From: Haplosporangium gracile
Lineage: Eukaryota > Mortierellomycota > Mortierellomycetes > Mortierellales > Mortierellaceae
Assembly (NCBI GenBank): GCA_015499985.1
Contig: JAAAUF010000103.1
Location: forward strand, 1-64,000
Length of the DNA: 64,000 nt
Direction of reading: 5' to 3'
Of the stretch, positions 36,105 through 49,634 are shown one piece after another. The notes beneath the pieces are model-generated. The model saw only the letters and a program-made list of their open reading frames with translations. It was not told the DNA's origin and made no database searches. The translations under genes were made by a program, and so were the position numbers. The stretch's first letter is position 1; each line of letters starts with the position of its first letter.

Positions 36105-39100
36105 AATAGATTGCAGTACAATTGCAGTATCTTCTTTTTCTTCCTCTAGAGCTCTCCTAGATTGCGAGCATAATACGAAGTAAGGGGTGTAGCAGAAAAC
36201 GGAGGAAGTGGTCGAAGAAACACGAGCCTGAGGAATGATAGATTAGTCCAAACATTACACCAAACCTTCTCAGATTGCTTGTCCTGCACCAGAACAATAA
36301 GGCATGTACCATTTTATTCGTTGAGCATTTTGTACTTGCAAGTGGTGCCCCTCGCGTCTCTTTCACTCTCTAATATCTGTTTAGAAACAAGCTCCTTACT
36401 ACTGAAGGTTGGATTTATCCGCCGCCATCACTCCACAGTTGGTTCTCTTTCGCGTGATTGTTCTTGGTCATTATATCCCTCCTCAGCTCGTACTCATTTC
36501 TTCCCTCTCTTTGATACGAATTCTTTTTTTTTGATGCTGCGTACGCGTTTCACACCTGAAGTCATCACTTAAGTTTGAAAAGGACAAGAGAAAAAAAGAC
36601 TTGTTCTTAGGAGACCAGCTCCGAGTGGTGCTTGATTTCTCAGAATTGTGTCAAAAGAGAGACGAAAGAAGAAATAAACGTATGCTCAATTAATCTACAG
36701 TCAAAAAATAATCAAAAGGTACAACTCAAAAGTACATTCCACAAGTTGACAAAAGACAAGGAAGTAGAGAGATAATAGCGCGTTGCTCGTCGAGCAACAC
36801 TCATAGACTACGGCAATACGTCTGTATGTGGCATTTAACCTATCATTCTGCGGAGTTGACTAACCTATCCATGATCGGACACGTACCTCGTGATAAGTAC
36901 ATATTTTATTTTATTTTATTTCTTTCATTTCAGGGCGAAGGGAGTACAGAGAGAGTATTTAAGAAAGGGTTAAACCAAACACCTCTTTCGTTGCAGTTTG
37001 ATACTCAAAAAAACATGCCTCTCACTGACCCCCCAAAACTTAAAAAACAACGTACGTACATACATAACCCCGGAATTCTTTGAGGCAGGCACCAATAGCT
37101 CGAAGGAGCGAAAAGACGCGAAGAGTACTACCGCTAGTGTAGGGGTGTTTTGCGAGAGTTCTTTTTTGGACGTTGTTGTTGATGGATAAAAGAAAAAAGA
37201 GAGATCTGTACCTAAGTCTTTGTCTTTCCATGTCGATAGGTAAATGGATGTAGAAGCTCAGGGGCTTGAAAAAAAGGATCATAAAATGGTACCAAGTGGT
37301 TTTTGTTACCAACGGCTGTGAAGTACAACGACATGAATATGGCAAGTCATATGTTCATATTTTTTTTTCCTTATCTTTTCCCCCTTACTCCTCCCGGTTC
37401 TACCTCTACACATACGTCTGGACATCTTTCTTTGCCGTTTTTATTTTCGGTCCTGTTAGTTGTCGATGCCACTTTCGCCTTCAACTGTTCCCGCGGAACG
37501 TCTCACTTTGATTTGTTTTGGGTAAAAAATGTCCTAGAAACACGAGTTTTGAAAGAAAAAAAGTATATAGAATGATCCCTGGACTCCGGGAATCGAACCA
37601 CGCATCAATATCATTCGACTTTATTAAAGTATTAGTTGTCGGTCAAAATTTTGAAAGGTAACTGAATTGAGTCAAAAAGGAGAAGGCATTCATTTTTTTT
37701 GTTTTTTTTTGCTCTCGGGGGATCATGAAAAAATTGATTTAGTGTTTTTGTTGTTTTTTCTATCTTACTTTTTTGACTTATCTTTGAATCCTCACATTAG
37801 TCTCAAAAAACAAAGTAAAATTGGCTGCGATTCCTTCTTACTCAACTCTTTGATGCATTGGTGTAGATGCCGACAACGAAGGTGAGAATATGGTAACAGG
37901 CAATCAGAGGTGTGAGGGAAAGGTCTAGATCAAACTTGAGCCTTTTTTTTTTTCTTGCATGCACTTTTGTTGCCTGCTTTGGCCCAGAGTGATTTATTAT
38001 TTGGGCGCAAAAAAAAATCAGAATTGTCTTGGAACATGGACGTCTCATAGATAGTTTACATACCACTTCTCCCCGTTCCTTCTTGGTTGAGGTCCCCTCT
38101 ATTAAGGAGGCTAGTCGCCAGGCAAACTGAAAAAGAGAAGACAGAGAATGGAAGGGATGGAAGTTAGAGGGTGGAAGGACGATTTTTACTGCTATTGCCG
38201 CTGGTTATTTTGTGGTCCAATTTGAGTCGCCTGAGGCCATCTGTTGGATGCTATCCTCTTCTGGTTTTGTAAAACTTTTGAAAATCCAACAAGAACGGAA
38301 GGAAACTTTGTAAGATTTTGCCTTCTCTCTCTCTAGGTTAGGTGAACTCTTGACAAATCGGCTTGTATGTCATGTAGGAGAAAGAAAAAATTATCAGAAA
38401 CATAATGAGTCGAGAAACGTCCATAGTGACCCGTCCCCTGCCTATTGTCGACTGCTATTTCGAAGAAAGAATGGGGAAAGGGAAGCGACGGCATGTTTTA
38501 GCCGTACTTGTCGGTTGTCACTCCGCGATTGTTCGCGCTATTTCTGAACTGTGAACTCCAAGTCAAGTTTTCTCCCTTTTTTTTTGCTCGATTCTGCTAT
38601 TTGAAGAATTAAGATCACGACCCAGAAAAAAAAAAAGGAAGACGATTGATTTTGAAAATAGGTGCTGCTTTGTAACACGTTGCAATATATATATATTTGA
38701 GGGGTGTATGACGCCACATCATCGTGTCCAAAGTAGTGTTCATACTTACTTTCGTAAACTTTCTTACGCTGTTCCTCCGTCATGATGCATCTTTGCTGTT
38801 ATTAGCAATCAGGAATGATCATTCTTTTTGCTCTCTTTCGTCCATTTTTCCTATTTGCGTTCTTTCCATCCATTTCTTAATTTCTCTAACTGACCGTGGA
38901 TCCCTGAGCCATCGGCTAATTAACTAAACTGATTTCTATGTCTAGTTTGTGCAACCATCCTCATCCATCCGGCAATTTCTCCAGTCCTATCCTTCCTTAT
39001 CGGAAAAATACAAAAAAGAAAATGCATCGTGCCTCCTGTATACTCCCATCCCCTTCTTCTACCCCTGCACAAACAACGTTTTTTTTATTATTGCCCGCCT

Positions 39101-42100
39101 CTCCCCTCGATCTTCCCACAATCAATTGGGAAATAGCCCTATGTGATATGTGGCACTGCCTAGGAGATTTGGGGGTATGAACGTACTCGATAGTGGTCTC
39201 AGCCTCATCCCTTCAACAAAGGGTTCATGACAGCGAAACACCTTTGTTGTTTGTTCTATCCCTCTCCAATTTGTACCTGCTTGTTCGTGAGTCCTACTTC
39301 CATATGTATTACGTCGCACATATGAGTGTGTGTGGCACTGCTCACTGCGGTTACGTCTCTTTGTTCATTGGTACAATAAGTCGTATGTACCCACCGAAGA
39401 AGAAAATACGGAGTCAAGAGCGAGGGGGCGTAACAGCTTTGCCACACATATAAAGAACGCTATAGCCACGTCGTGATATGCATAACTGACACGTTCCTGA
39501 TGCGGGAAGGTGGTATGAGCTTTTGAGAGAGGAGGAGGAGAAGAAAGAAAAGAAAAGCGGGAAAAGGGAGAGCCGATGTAAAAAAAAACATGTATGCATT
39601 GTTGTTCGCGAGCTAGACCAAGCTATAAAAATCGCCCTAAATAGAGACATCCATATGTTTAGCCAGACTATGACTCTGGACCTTTTTTTTTGTTATTTTT
39701 GTGCTTACTGTTCATTTCTCTTCCCAGTTCCCCTCAGCCCCCTCTGATGAAGTTTATTTTTCTGTCCCTTCTCCCTCTCCCAGTGCATTAGTAGAAAACT
39801 TCCAGGATTTTTCTTTCATGTCCATAATTGCAAGGAGGAGAAAGAAGGAACGATAGTAAGTCGACATGGTCCGTGTATGAATGGCCCTATTTTATTTTAT
39901 TTATTTATTTTTTTAGCTAAAGACATCAACAGAGGTAGGCAGCTGATATCACCGAAAGGATGCAAGGACAGTGCTCTTTCCTCCGAGGAGTTCACTTAAT
40001 ATTATTTGCTTCTTGGTCGTACAATTATCAGCCCGAACTATCCTCTTTCGTCCCAGCTGACCAAAATAATCGAACGACCATTCGTTGTTGATTTTTTCTG
40101 TTAATATTCTCGCTTTTTTTTTTCTCTTTTTGCCACGCACTCTTTTTTAGTCAAGGGTCCAAAAAATTTTCTTGTTTCTTTTGTGCCATGGAAAATAGGT
40201 TTTTGTTATCGATCACACCAATGGTTCAGGCACGCCTTTTGATACTTCTCTTAAATTCCATTTTTTTTTTTTGGTCGGCTATGAAAGCGAATGGTGAATG
40301 ATGTGTCTGGCGTATATGAGGTGTGTGTCAGCGTGAGTGTTCGTGAGTGTTTGCGTATTTATATAGCGCGTGTTGTACTGTACATATGTGTTTGTATGCG
40401 TATGCGTTGAAAAAAAAAGAGCAGACGGTAATAAATTGTTGCTATCATGCTGGAACCTGGTGACGCCCTTCGTCCTCTTCCTTCTCCGGCGCATCAACCA
40501 ATTTTCTCCCACTGCACAAAACAAGAGTAAGGCAAAGGAAAGTAAGCGAGTAATGCGCATTTTTGAGAGTAGAAAAAAAAGTAGAGCGGGGCAGGATAGC
40601 TAGAATGAGCAAACGTAAGCCATGATTCACAACCTATCCCGACATAACCAAACATAAATCTCCCTCTTTTTTTTTTTCTGTACAAGATGGTATCATGGCG
40701 CGCATACAAAAAAATTCTAAGTGTGTACACAAAAACAGTGATGGGAATAGGGACACACGTTAGTCTTTTCCTTCTCTCTTCCAGTCGAAAAACGTTAAGC
40801 AACAGCAGGAAAACAGAACATGGATTGTCGATTTTGTATGTTATTAAAGGCAAAAATGATGAAAATTAGGAACGAGGTTTAGTCGAGAGGGTCTAGTCGA
40901 AAAATCCAGCCCGCAGGCCCAGCAAGCAAAAATGCTACTGCTGTTTCAATTTCGTACGTTCGACCTTCACCACCATTGCCCACCCTGTTCACCCTTGCGG
41001 TCCTCATTTCTTGTTTTCGTCTTGTTGTGAGTCTTCCAATATCATAATTGAGCAAAAAAACAAAGAAAGCAATCATGCTAATTGCGAAATGAAATAACAA
41101 AAAATAGGGTCATTAGGCTGAGGGCCCATGTCCATCAGTCTCGCTCCTTGATGACCCCTCGTTTTTTTTCTTTTTTGTCGTTCTCTCTTGCCTTCACTTC
41201 TCTTCATTCCCTCCCTACTCTTCGCCCTTCTCTCACACTATCATTCTCGTTCACTCCACTCTGCAAACACTGCTTAATTCGCAGTTAGGCCTTTCTAAAT
41301 GACGTTAGCTTGCATCAAAGTACGGCGCGAACTTGGCTCTGTGTTCATGAAAAAAAAATTGAGCCGAAGGGCCAAGACGAGAAAAATGAGAAAAATGAGA
41401 AAACTGAGAAAAATAGTAACCAATAAGAAAAATAAGAATTTGAAAGAGAAAGAAAAAAGCTGACGAGGGGAAAATGTATCAGTTGACTGGGTTTGAGAAA
41501 GCGGAAATGCACGCCGCATTGAGAGGATTGAGAATGCAAGCCAATACGAGTAAATAAATGATAGTCTCTGTGCCATTTCGCCCTTTTTTTCTGAAGGGGT
41601 AAGAGGGCAAGAGGAGAGGGTTCCAACGATGGCAGTTGGTGGCATGGTCACACAGGCCATGCGAGACCATTCTTTTTTTTTTTGTTCTGTGGACGCATTC
41701 AAGTGCTATGAGTATGGTCATCGTCCAATTTTTTTGACTTCCTCTCGCTCTCTCTGTCCTCTCTGTCCTCGTTCGCTATTGACAGTAGTCCAGAGCGTCA
41801 TTAAGTGGTCCCTTATATTTTTTCGCAATGTTATCCAAATATCCTACTCAGTCACGCACCGTCAAGACTGAGTAATTGCCTAACTGGAGATGAGTCCACC
41901 GTTTGGTCGACTGAGAGAAGAAAGAAAGGGGCCAAGTCCTCGTTCACACTTATTTTCCGAATGAACTTTCCTCTTTACTCCTTTTTACATCACACCTGAT
42001 CCTCAACGGACCGAAGGAATACCCTCTTGCAAAATCAAGCGTTAACAAATCATATCGGCAGTAAGGGAACCTCTCGCTCGCTCTCGATTTAACTCTCGCC

Positions 42101-42111
42101 TCTTTTTGACA

Positions 42112-42381
42112 TTAAGCACGCAAAATAAAAATTTTGGCAGGGACAACATACGAAGAGGAAACAAGCTGTTCACCCAGCGTCTCCTTTTCATCGATTGTGC
42201 ATTGCATGTCCATCTGGATGGTACCATCTGCTGCTGCGCTGTTTAAGTTTCTGTTCAAGTTAAGGTGGACCTCGATTGGTCCATACTCGATGGCACTAGC
42301 AGCTTTATTTGCTTTGGACCATTTCACGTAATGCAATCGGTGACAAGTTTCCCTCCACCAAAGCTGGCTGTGCGCAGCCAA
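42112..42381 (-). CDS. Weak candidate: small coding-like ORF or gene remnant
   Basis: An 89-residue open frame in otherwise gene-poor DNA. Unlike its neighbours it is not low-complexity and its codons resemble those of the real genes here (GAG, AAG, CTG and ATC preferred), for example in IEVHLNLNRNL and DGTIQMDMQCTIDEKETLG. I do not recognise it and cannot build flanking exons. It may be one exon of a small gene, a decayed gene or chance. Confidence 0.22.
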   Translation of the reverse strand: MAAHSQLWWRETCHRLHYVKWSKANKAASAIEYGPIEVHLNLNRNLNSAAADGTIQMDMQCTIDEKETLGEQLVSSSYVVPAKIFILRA

Positions 42382-43363
42382 TGATCGAGGACGTACAGTG
42401 CCATTGCCACTTAGTTTGTTTTTACTTTTAGTGCTAGTTTGGAAGAGAATAAAAAGGGGTCAAGTTCAACGCCCTTTTTGCTCCTTTGACCATATTATGT
42501 TCGTTCTCAATGACCTCATTTGTTTTTGGCTGTTTGCTGTTCGTCCGCTCCTCCCTCTTTGTCCACGTAAACCTACCCCTATTTTTTGTCTTTGTCGCTC
42601 TCCTCCCTCGCCTTCTCCTCTTTGACTTCCAGCTCTCTGTTTGCCTCACTCTCTTAATAAAAAACTTGCAGAGTTTCTACAATATCTTTATTCGTATAAA
42701 TTTGCAGTTTCTATACAACGGTATGTTAGAGCTTCTTTTGTTTTGATTGTTTTGTTGATTGTCCCTTCGTTTTAGTTGCTTCTGGGCGGTTTAGACGTCG
42801 TCTTTCTGGGAGGATCGTCGCTTTTTTTTATTGCCATGTTTCATTGTTAATGTATTTTTCTGTCGATCGCCAGATTTCTTAAAGAGGAATAAATTCTTTA
42901 GCTGTTTTTTTTCTTTATCCACTTTCGCATACTGCCTCCTTCCAGATATGCACGACACACTTAAGCGAAAGTATGTAGGTACAAAATTACAGTAAGGTCT
43001 ACTCCAATAGCGAAAAGAAATTGCTCACATTTTTTTTCCGAACTGGAAAGCTTTGTCGTTATCGCTGTATTTGTTTTTACTGTTATCGGCAACCCTTTGT
43101 TATTGTTTTCCTTTTCTTGTGTGTGTTATCGTCATGTCCATCATGACTAGGTTTTTTTCTTTTCGCAAAAAAAAACTCATGCAGGCATTGCACCGCTGTC
43201 AAAAAGAGGTGAAAGAGAAAATAAAACGTGCAAAAAGAGAGGAAAAAAAACCTCGCAAAGCGACGAATGTTAAGATAAGATGGCCTTTTTACACGCCCTC
43301 TACTCACTCGCCTTACTTTTTTCGCTTCCCTTTCTCGTATCTCGCACAAACCGCTCTTTATGG

Positions 43364-43373
43364 NNNNNNNNNN
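43364..43373. other. Assembly gap of 10 N
   Basis: Ten consecutive N. The true size is unknown. It lies in the gene-poor region and interrupts no gene model I can support. Confidence 1.
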
Positions 43374-46300
43374 CCATCGGCCACCAATAACACATCTGAG
43401 ATCGGCTGACAAATGTCAACAAGTTAGAGTTAACGAAGCGACTAACATCGTTGGACGAACAAAATAAAACGACAGTCGAGCAAGTGGATTGGAGAGTGCG
43501 AGAGCGGGCGAGAGAGAGAGAAAGAGGGAGAAAGAAAGAGAAAAAAAGGAGATGGAAGAAAGAGAAGGGAAGGAAGGAAGGAAGGAAGAACTTCCGCTTG
43601 AAGTGTGCCTTTTGTCCCGGGTAGAAATTAAGAAAAACCAATATTCCAAAAAGGATAAAACATGTGGGCATACAGGTATCGTTAAACCAGTTCAACGAAG
43701 GCGTGTGTGGATATTGGGCGGGTTGGCCCTTGAAAGAGTGAGCGCCTGCCACCTGGTCTTGGTATTACACTGCACATGTACAGTATACTTGACTCAGAAA
43801 AAAAAATGAAGACGACGTGTAGAGAGGCAGAAAAAGGCGAAACATACAATATGCAAGGCAAGGCAAGGCACGCACAAAAAAAAGAAAAAAAGGCGAGCTA
43901 GTCAAAAGGGTTTCCAGGGCACAGTTCAACTGAACAAGGAAATTCTATTCTATTGGCGCTTTTTTCTCTCACTCTCTCTCGCACTAGTTCTGTCACCGGC
44001 CTGCCTGTTTATACACGCATATCGCGCCATTTGAGTACACAGACACAGGATAGTGAGGGATCGGGAGCGTGCCCTAGTTTTTTTGTTACACATGCCCCAC
44101 AGAGCGAAGAGAGGAAGTGAGTGAAAATAAAGTATTTGGCTTTTTCACTTGCTCTTTGGCCCACTGGTTGTTCCTAAGCCAAAGGTTTTTGAGTTTGGAG
44201 TTTGAGACTAAGAAATGGTGTATGTGTCTGGATAAGAGCATCAAGCAACGAAAACATTCTTACGCACACAAAAATAACAGAAAAAACATTGACTCGACAA
44301 CAGCAATCATGCGTAATAAGCCCTTGCACGTCAGCTGGTATTTGACAACGCCGTGAACAAAATACTGAAAATTACTTTAAGGACGAAACCACTGAGATAT
44401 TGTGCAATATGGTCGTTTTTTTGTATTTGTTATCAGGTTGCGCACTGCGTCTGGTGTATTAAACAATAACGTGAAAATGAAGTTGAGATTTCTTTAGGGC
44501 AATCTGCGAACCACAAAACAAAAAAACGTGCATGTTACCATCCACTCTCTATCTTCGCTATTTTGTTTTTTGGGTGTTGGTACGCTTGTTATTTTGTCGC
44601 TGGATTTGAACTGGAAAGGAGAAAAGGGGGTAAGATGCATGTTTTAGGCATTAATAAAGATCTATCTGACAATTTCACCCTTTGGATCGGGACTGGAATG
44701 AGTGCTCTTCCAGATAGAGTTCAATAAATGAAAAAAAGGTATAGAAGGACTCCCTCCTCCCTTCCTTTTCTTAGTTTTCTCTCGATTTCGTTTGCGTTTC
44801 CGATTTCGATTCTTCCGAAAAGAGATGCTTTGTATGATCGACCACATACGGAACAGCGACAGAGCCAGGAGTGTGTCTGAGGGTGTGTTTAAAGGTTTGC
44901 GTGTGTTTAGGTTGCAAAAAAACGGGGCAAGGAAAGAATGGTGGGAGCGAATGCTCTACCACCTCAGGAGTCAACTCGCACTTTTTCTCTCTTCTCTTCG
45001 CCCTGCCTTCAAAGTAAGGCCCAAAAAACAAGGAAAAGCAACGAGGGGGGAAGCAGATGTTTGGTTGAAGATGCCTAGAGAAAGCAAACAAAAAAAACCA
45101 ATCCATTCTTCCAGGACTATCGCTAACCTCGTTTCTTTTTTGTCAGAAACGAATGCTGCTGGTATTAGCTCTGTTTTCATCGCCACTGTATGTCCATTTT
45201 TTTTCATGCATGATTCTTCTCATCAGTATCAAAGTGTTGGAGCTCATCCCGAAGCAAAAACGAAAAGGGGCGAGTCCCCTTGAAAAAAAAATGTACCACT
45301 TCCGATCGATAAATCTGTGCCCTTATGAGAAAATCTACTGTGCTTGCATGTTCGCTCGCGCTCTCCAAGTGCATCGGGCATGTTCATGTATCTCCCTCTT
45401 TCAGCTCCCTCTCTTTCGTCTCTTCTCTTCTCTTCTCCCCTCTTCTCCTCCCTCTTCTCTTCTCTCATTCCCACTAACGAGATTGGACAATAACATCAGA
45501 AACCACCCTAAGCAAGTGCAGGAAATGCAAAGAAAAGGGGTGAGTGAAAGAGTGAGGCGCATAAGGAGAAATGCTTGAAAGAAGAAAAAAAACAATAACA
45601 AGAAAAAAAAAAGACAAGGATTTAAGATGCTACCCGTTCCTGAAAAAGATGTACAATTCGCGCTCGCGCATATTTTGTCTTTCTCCTTCCATTGTAAGTA
45701 GCTCTCTTTTCTTTTTTTTCATCGTTGTTGCTACCATTGGTTAGTTTCCCGCGTCTCCTCCTCTCCTTTTTTCTTCGTCCATCTTCGTTCCACCGATCCT
45801 TCCATTCCTCGATTCTTTTTTTATATTGTCTGGTGGAACCTAAATATATTCGTTAAGCTAAACCATGCCAGACTTGCATGTATGGAATATAAAATTAAGG
45901 TATTTAACGCACGAGCCTCTTCTTAGCAGCGCGTCTTTTTTTGGATTCATCATCCTTTCTCAAGCTCAAGTCTTGTTCACTCCTTCTTCTCCACCCTGTA
46001 CGAGAACTAATTAGTCCTTTCGTCACATTTACCCAAAAAAAAAATGACTTATCCGTACTCCCTAACGCGCTCAATATTAAAAAGCGAATGAAGAGCTGTA
46101 ATTCGAAATTTTTCTTGTTTGTTTGTTCTATCCTTGGTAAATGGAGTGTGGGCGCCATTTTTTTTCCATTCCACTCGCAATCCTTTATTCTGTCAGGTCA
46201 AAAAAAAAAAAAAAGAATTAACAAAAAAACTTGTGCCAACATGTACAATTATTTTTAGAATTATACTTCCATGTCCAGTACACAAAAAGAATGAGTAATC

Positions 46301-48081
46301 TACTGCACAAATTCTTCAAAGTAAGAAAACAACAATAAAGAAAAAAATACAAAACAGAGCCATAGCGAAGATTTCGCCACCAGAACTGCGCTGTCGTGGG
46401 GAGGTGTTTGTATCAAGCTATGAAAGGAAAAGAAAAGAAAACAAGCAAGTAAGCAAAAAGGTATGTGGAAGAGTACATGTCTTCGATGTTTAAGAGAAGA
46501 AGAAAACAACAAGGGAAAGGCCGAGACCATCATGCCCCAGGAATAGGATGATTGCCTGCTAGTTTATTGAGATCCGTACAGTCGTGCAATTATTGCGCAT
46601 TTCACATAGAATATTTTATTTCGGCCGCTGAACCCCGATTAGCCAGCTACGTTTTTGTTCCAAACCCATGCAAACCCCGCTCACAACTGAATTAGCAGTT
46701 AATTTTTTAACTCATTTTGGTTGAAAGGCACAATACTCATTAAAAATAACTGTTTCTTGTCGCGTTCTTAAAACCTCTCCCTCGTTTTTTGTACCCTTAA
46801 TTTTCAAGTAGAGTGACAACAAAACCAAGTAGAGGTATTGGATGCGACACATATAGAGTAAAAAACGTTATAATCTATATGCTTCCTCCTTTTCTGCTTA
46901 CCTTCCCTTGCCTTCTTGCCTTGATGGCGAAGTGAACGAAATGAAGATCGGAAAGGAGCGAAGGAAGAAGGATCCAACTCGTCCCTCAGATTCAAAAAAA
47001 ATCTTACCTTTACATAGATTTCGCATCTCAACAATATCCCTTCGCTCGCTCGCAAAAAAAAACACAAGACTTTACACCACTCGGAAACTCCTGTATCGGC
47101 TCAACCGACAATGCCCTCCTATCGATGGTTCAATTTCCCGTTATTTTTTATGCACAAATAACAAATGGCCTAGCCTCATACCGTACCTTTGCCGTTGCGC
47201 ATTTTATTTTTCTTCTTCCAGGAACTTGGTGGATTTTGTAAAATGCCTGCCTTTTTATTTTTCTATTTTGTAGGTCCAAACGTCGCACTGTCCACCTAAT
47301 TTGCGCATTTTCATGCGCCTCTTCATCCTTCCCCTACATTTGTTTTGCCTTTTTTTTACTCTTCTCAATTGGCATGTTGCGCATGCATCAAACGAGAGTG
47401 CGAAAAATATCGAGATATGGAGGCTGTTGACGGCACCACTTTTCTGCTTTTTGAAATGCGGGGGAGTTAGATATAAGTGAACACACGAGAAAAGAGATGT
47501 AATGGGGTGAGAGTAGGAGAAACAATGGAAGGAGACAGAAGGCTTGTGCTAGCTTATCTCCGAATCGATGTTAGTTTCCAGCCTAAACACTTTGACCTTT
47601 TTGCACTGCCCTATCTTTGTTTTTTTTCTTTACAATACCTTTGATGCCTGACAGAAAGGCAAGGTAGAAGGAGAGGGAGAGAGAGAGAGACGCCGCATTT
47701 GCTGGGTTTGGGGCGTGTCTGAAATAGAAGAAAAGGAGCGCTTTGCATGCAATGTTACATCGCACTACAGTTTTCTGTATACCACAACCTGTTGGGAAAA
47801 TATAAAACTATGCTCGTCTCTTCTATTTATTTTTTTTCCTTTCCTTCCTTCCTCTCTTCCCGGAACCATCAACCTTAGTCTTTTCGGATGTGCTTGAAAA
47901 GAGCAACACGGTCGGATCTCGTTCCGAATTGCTTCTTTTGTCTCTTTTTTATTTTGGTTTTGTTCAGTGTTCCGATCGTGTCCTTTTTTTTTGTTTAAAA
48001 ATGCATGCAGCTCAGTCCGCATCACATACGTTAGCCTTCTGTAACATCCTTTTGCTGCCATTGGCAAATAAAGCATAACAG

Positions 48082-48116
<35 letters not shown>

Positions 48117-49634
48117 ATGCTTGTACAATGTGTTATAATTTTCCGGAGTGATAAGAGCTGGAATGCTATGCTAGATTAGAAAAATAAAAAAAGGGAAGGG
48201 CGCAGACAAGAATGGGGAAGGAGGGCGAGGGGCCGAGACAATTATTTTCAAGACGAACAAATAAAAAATAAAAAGAGGCTTAAAAGTGCATGGTGCATGT
48301 GTACATGAGCAAAAAAAAAAAAGAAAAAAAAAGAAACGGGATTGCTGTGCCCTCTTAAGAAAATGGAGGAACGAAAGAACGAAGGGCTTCTGCTCGAACT
48401 TCTGTCCGTCTCGTTTTGTTTCACTGATCGATCTGCCCCAAGAATCTGGTACCATCCACGAGCTTATCGGTAAGCTATTCAAAGTACGCAATAACACTCC
48501 CTCCAACGCCATCCAGCCACCCAACTCCTCTTGTTCTAGATCTCACTCATTCTCTCTCCTTGCTTCTTTGTCCAACGTTCATCCTATTCTTTTTACCCCT
48601 CCTGTACCTTACTATCTTTTTTTTCTTCATTCTTACCAGTATTGAACCCGAGACAAAATTCATGTGTGTGGTTTCTTTTAATGCATGAGCGTATAGTCCC
48701 TCTCTTCCCCTTTCCCCTACCTGCACCTGCGCCAGCCCCAACAGGTACCTCGTTTTCTTCCCGTCGGGAATTTTTTGAGTCACATTTTCTTATTCTGTTA
48801 TATTTTCTTTTAAAGCGAATACCAAGATGCAGGCAGGACAGACCGCATAGCAAGACAAATACAGAGAAATACGGAACGACAAGACCGATTGAATACAAAG
48901 ATGCAAACTAAAAAAGCATGAAACTGGGAAAGAAAAAAACCGTCGATCTTTTTTTTTCTTGCGTGAAAAAAAAAGTTAAGGAAAATCAACAACAAAAAAA
49001 GAGTCCGGGTTTCTCTTTCTTTCTCTCTGTCTCCTTTTTTTCTTCTCCACATGCAGACATGCAAGCGCATGCACTCGAGCAGGGGGATGGCCAAATGGCA
49101 GGAACGGCAGGAAGGGGCAAGAAGGAAGGAGAGAAATAACAACAACAACTATAACAGCAACAGCAATAGCAGCAGCAGCAGCAGCACAATTGAGTTGGAA
49201 ACAAGACAAGATTCACATGCTTGTTTACAACATATGCAACTAACCTAGTTCACAAAAACGAAAGAAAAAAAAGTGGCCAGATGGCCAGAACACAAAAGAT
49301 CAAACACAAAACACAACGCCTCGCCCCCTTGCAACTTTTTTGTACCAGCAGCAGCAGTAGCCCATGAAAATTACCATGTTTTTGTTGTTGTCGAGAATGA
49401 GAACGGTTGCATGAATAGGTGGTACGGGCGGACACCCGACTAATAAAGGGAGATAGGCAAAGGAAGAAAAGAAGGCTCATGCACAAGAGCCAACTTATGT
49501 ATTTGGCCTACCCTCATGGACAGAAGATCTACCTAACACCCTTGAGTTTCCTTTCGCAGTCCAGATGGGTCCAACTGAGGCAGGAACTGAAGATTGGCAA
49601 ACAAACAACAACAATAACAAAGGAGGTGTTGCAT
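43374..49634. other. Gene-poor intergenic DNA, right of the assembly gap
   Basis: About 6.3 kb with alternating CT-rich and GA-rich segments and simple repeats, including a pure (AG)n run at 48085-48113 and an AAC/AGC tract near 49135-49190. The longest ORF, 163 codons at 44792-45283, shows no family resemblance and is Arg/Lys/Phe-rich, so I do not call it. Nothing else supportable was found. Confidence 0.4.
48085..48113. repeat. (AG)n microsatellite
   Basis: Pure dinucleotide run of about fourteen AG units in intergenic DNA. Confidence 0.95.

Larger units (their letters stand above)
34001..43363. other. Gene-poor intergenic DNA, left of the assembly gap
   Basis: About 9.4 kb without a supportable gene apart from the weak candidate at 42112-42381. 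Base composition is mixed, with scattered poly-T and poly-A runs and short T-rich stretches. All ORFs are short and lack family resemblance. Two tRNA-like fragments were examined and rejected. Missing small exons or non-coding RNAs cannot be excluded by reading alone. Confidence 0.4.

Noticed and set aside
37560..37640. tRNA T-arm-like sequence on the minus strand (GGTTCGATTCCCGG near 37574-37590)
   Set aside because: The T-loop looks right, but the stem pairs poorly and no matching acceptor stem, D-arm or anticodon arm is found upstream; at most a tRNA or SINE fragment.
44792..45283. 163-codon plus-strand ORF, the longest in the gene-poor region
   Set aside because: Composition is Arg/Lys/Phe/Ser-rich with no recognisable domain, and it lies in purine-rich low-complexity DNA.
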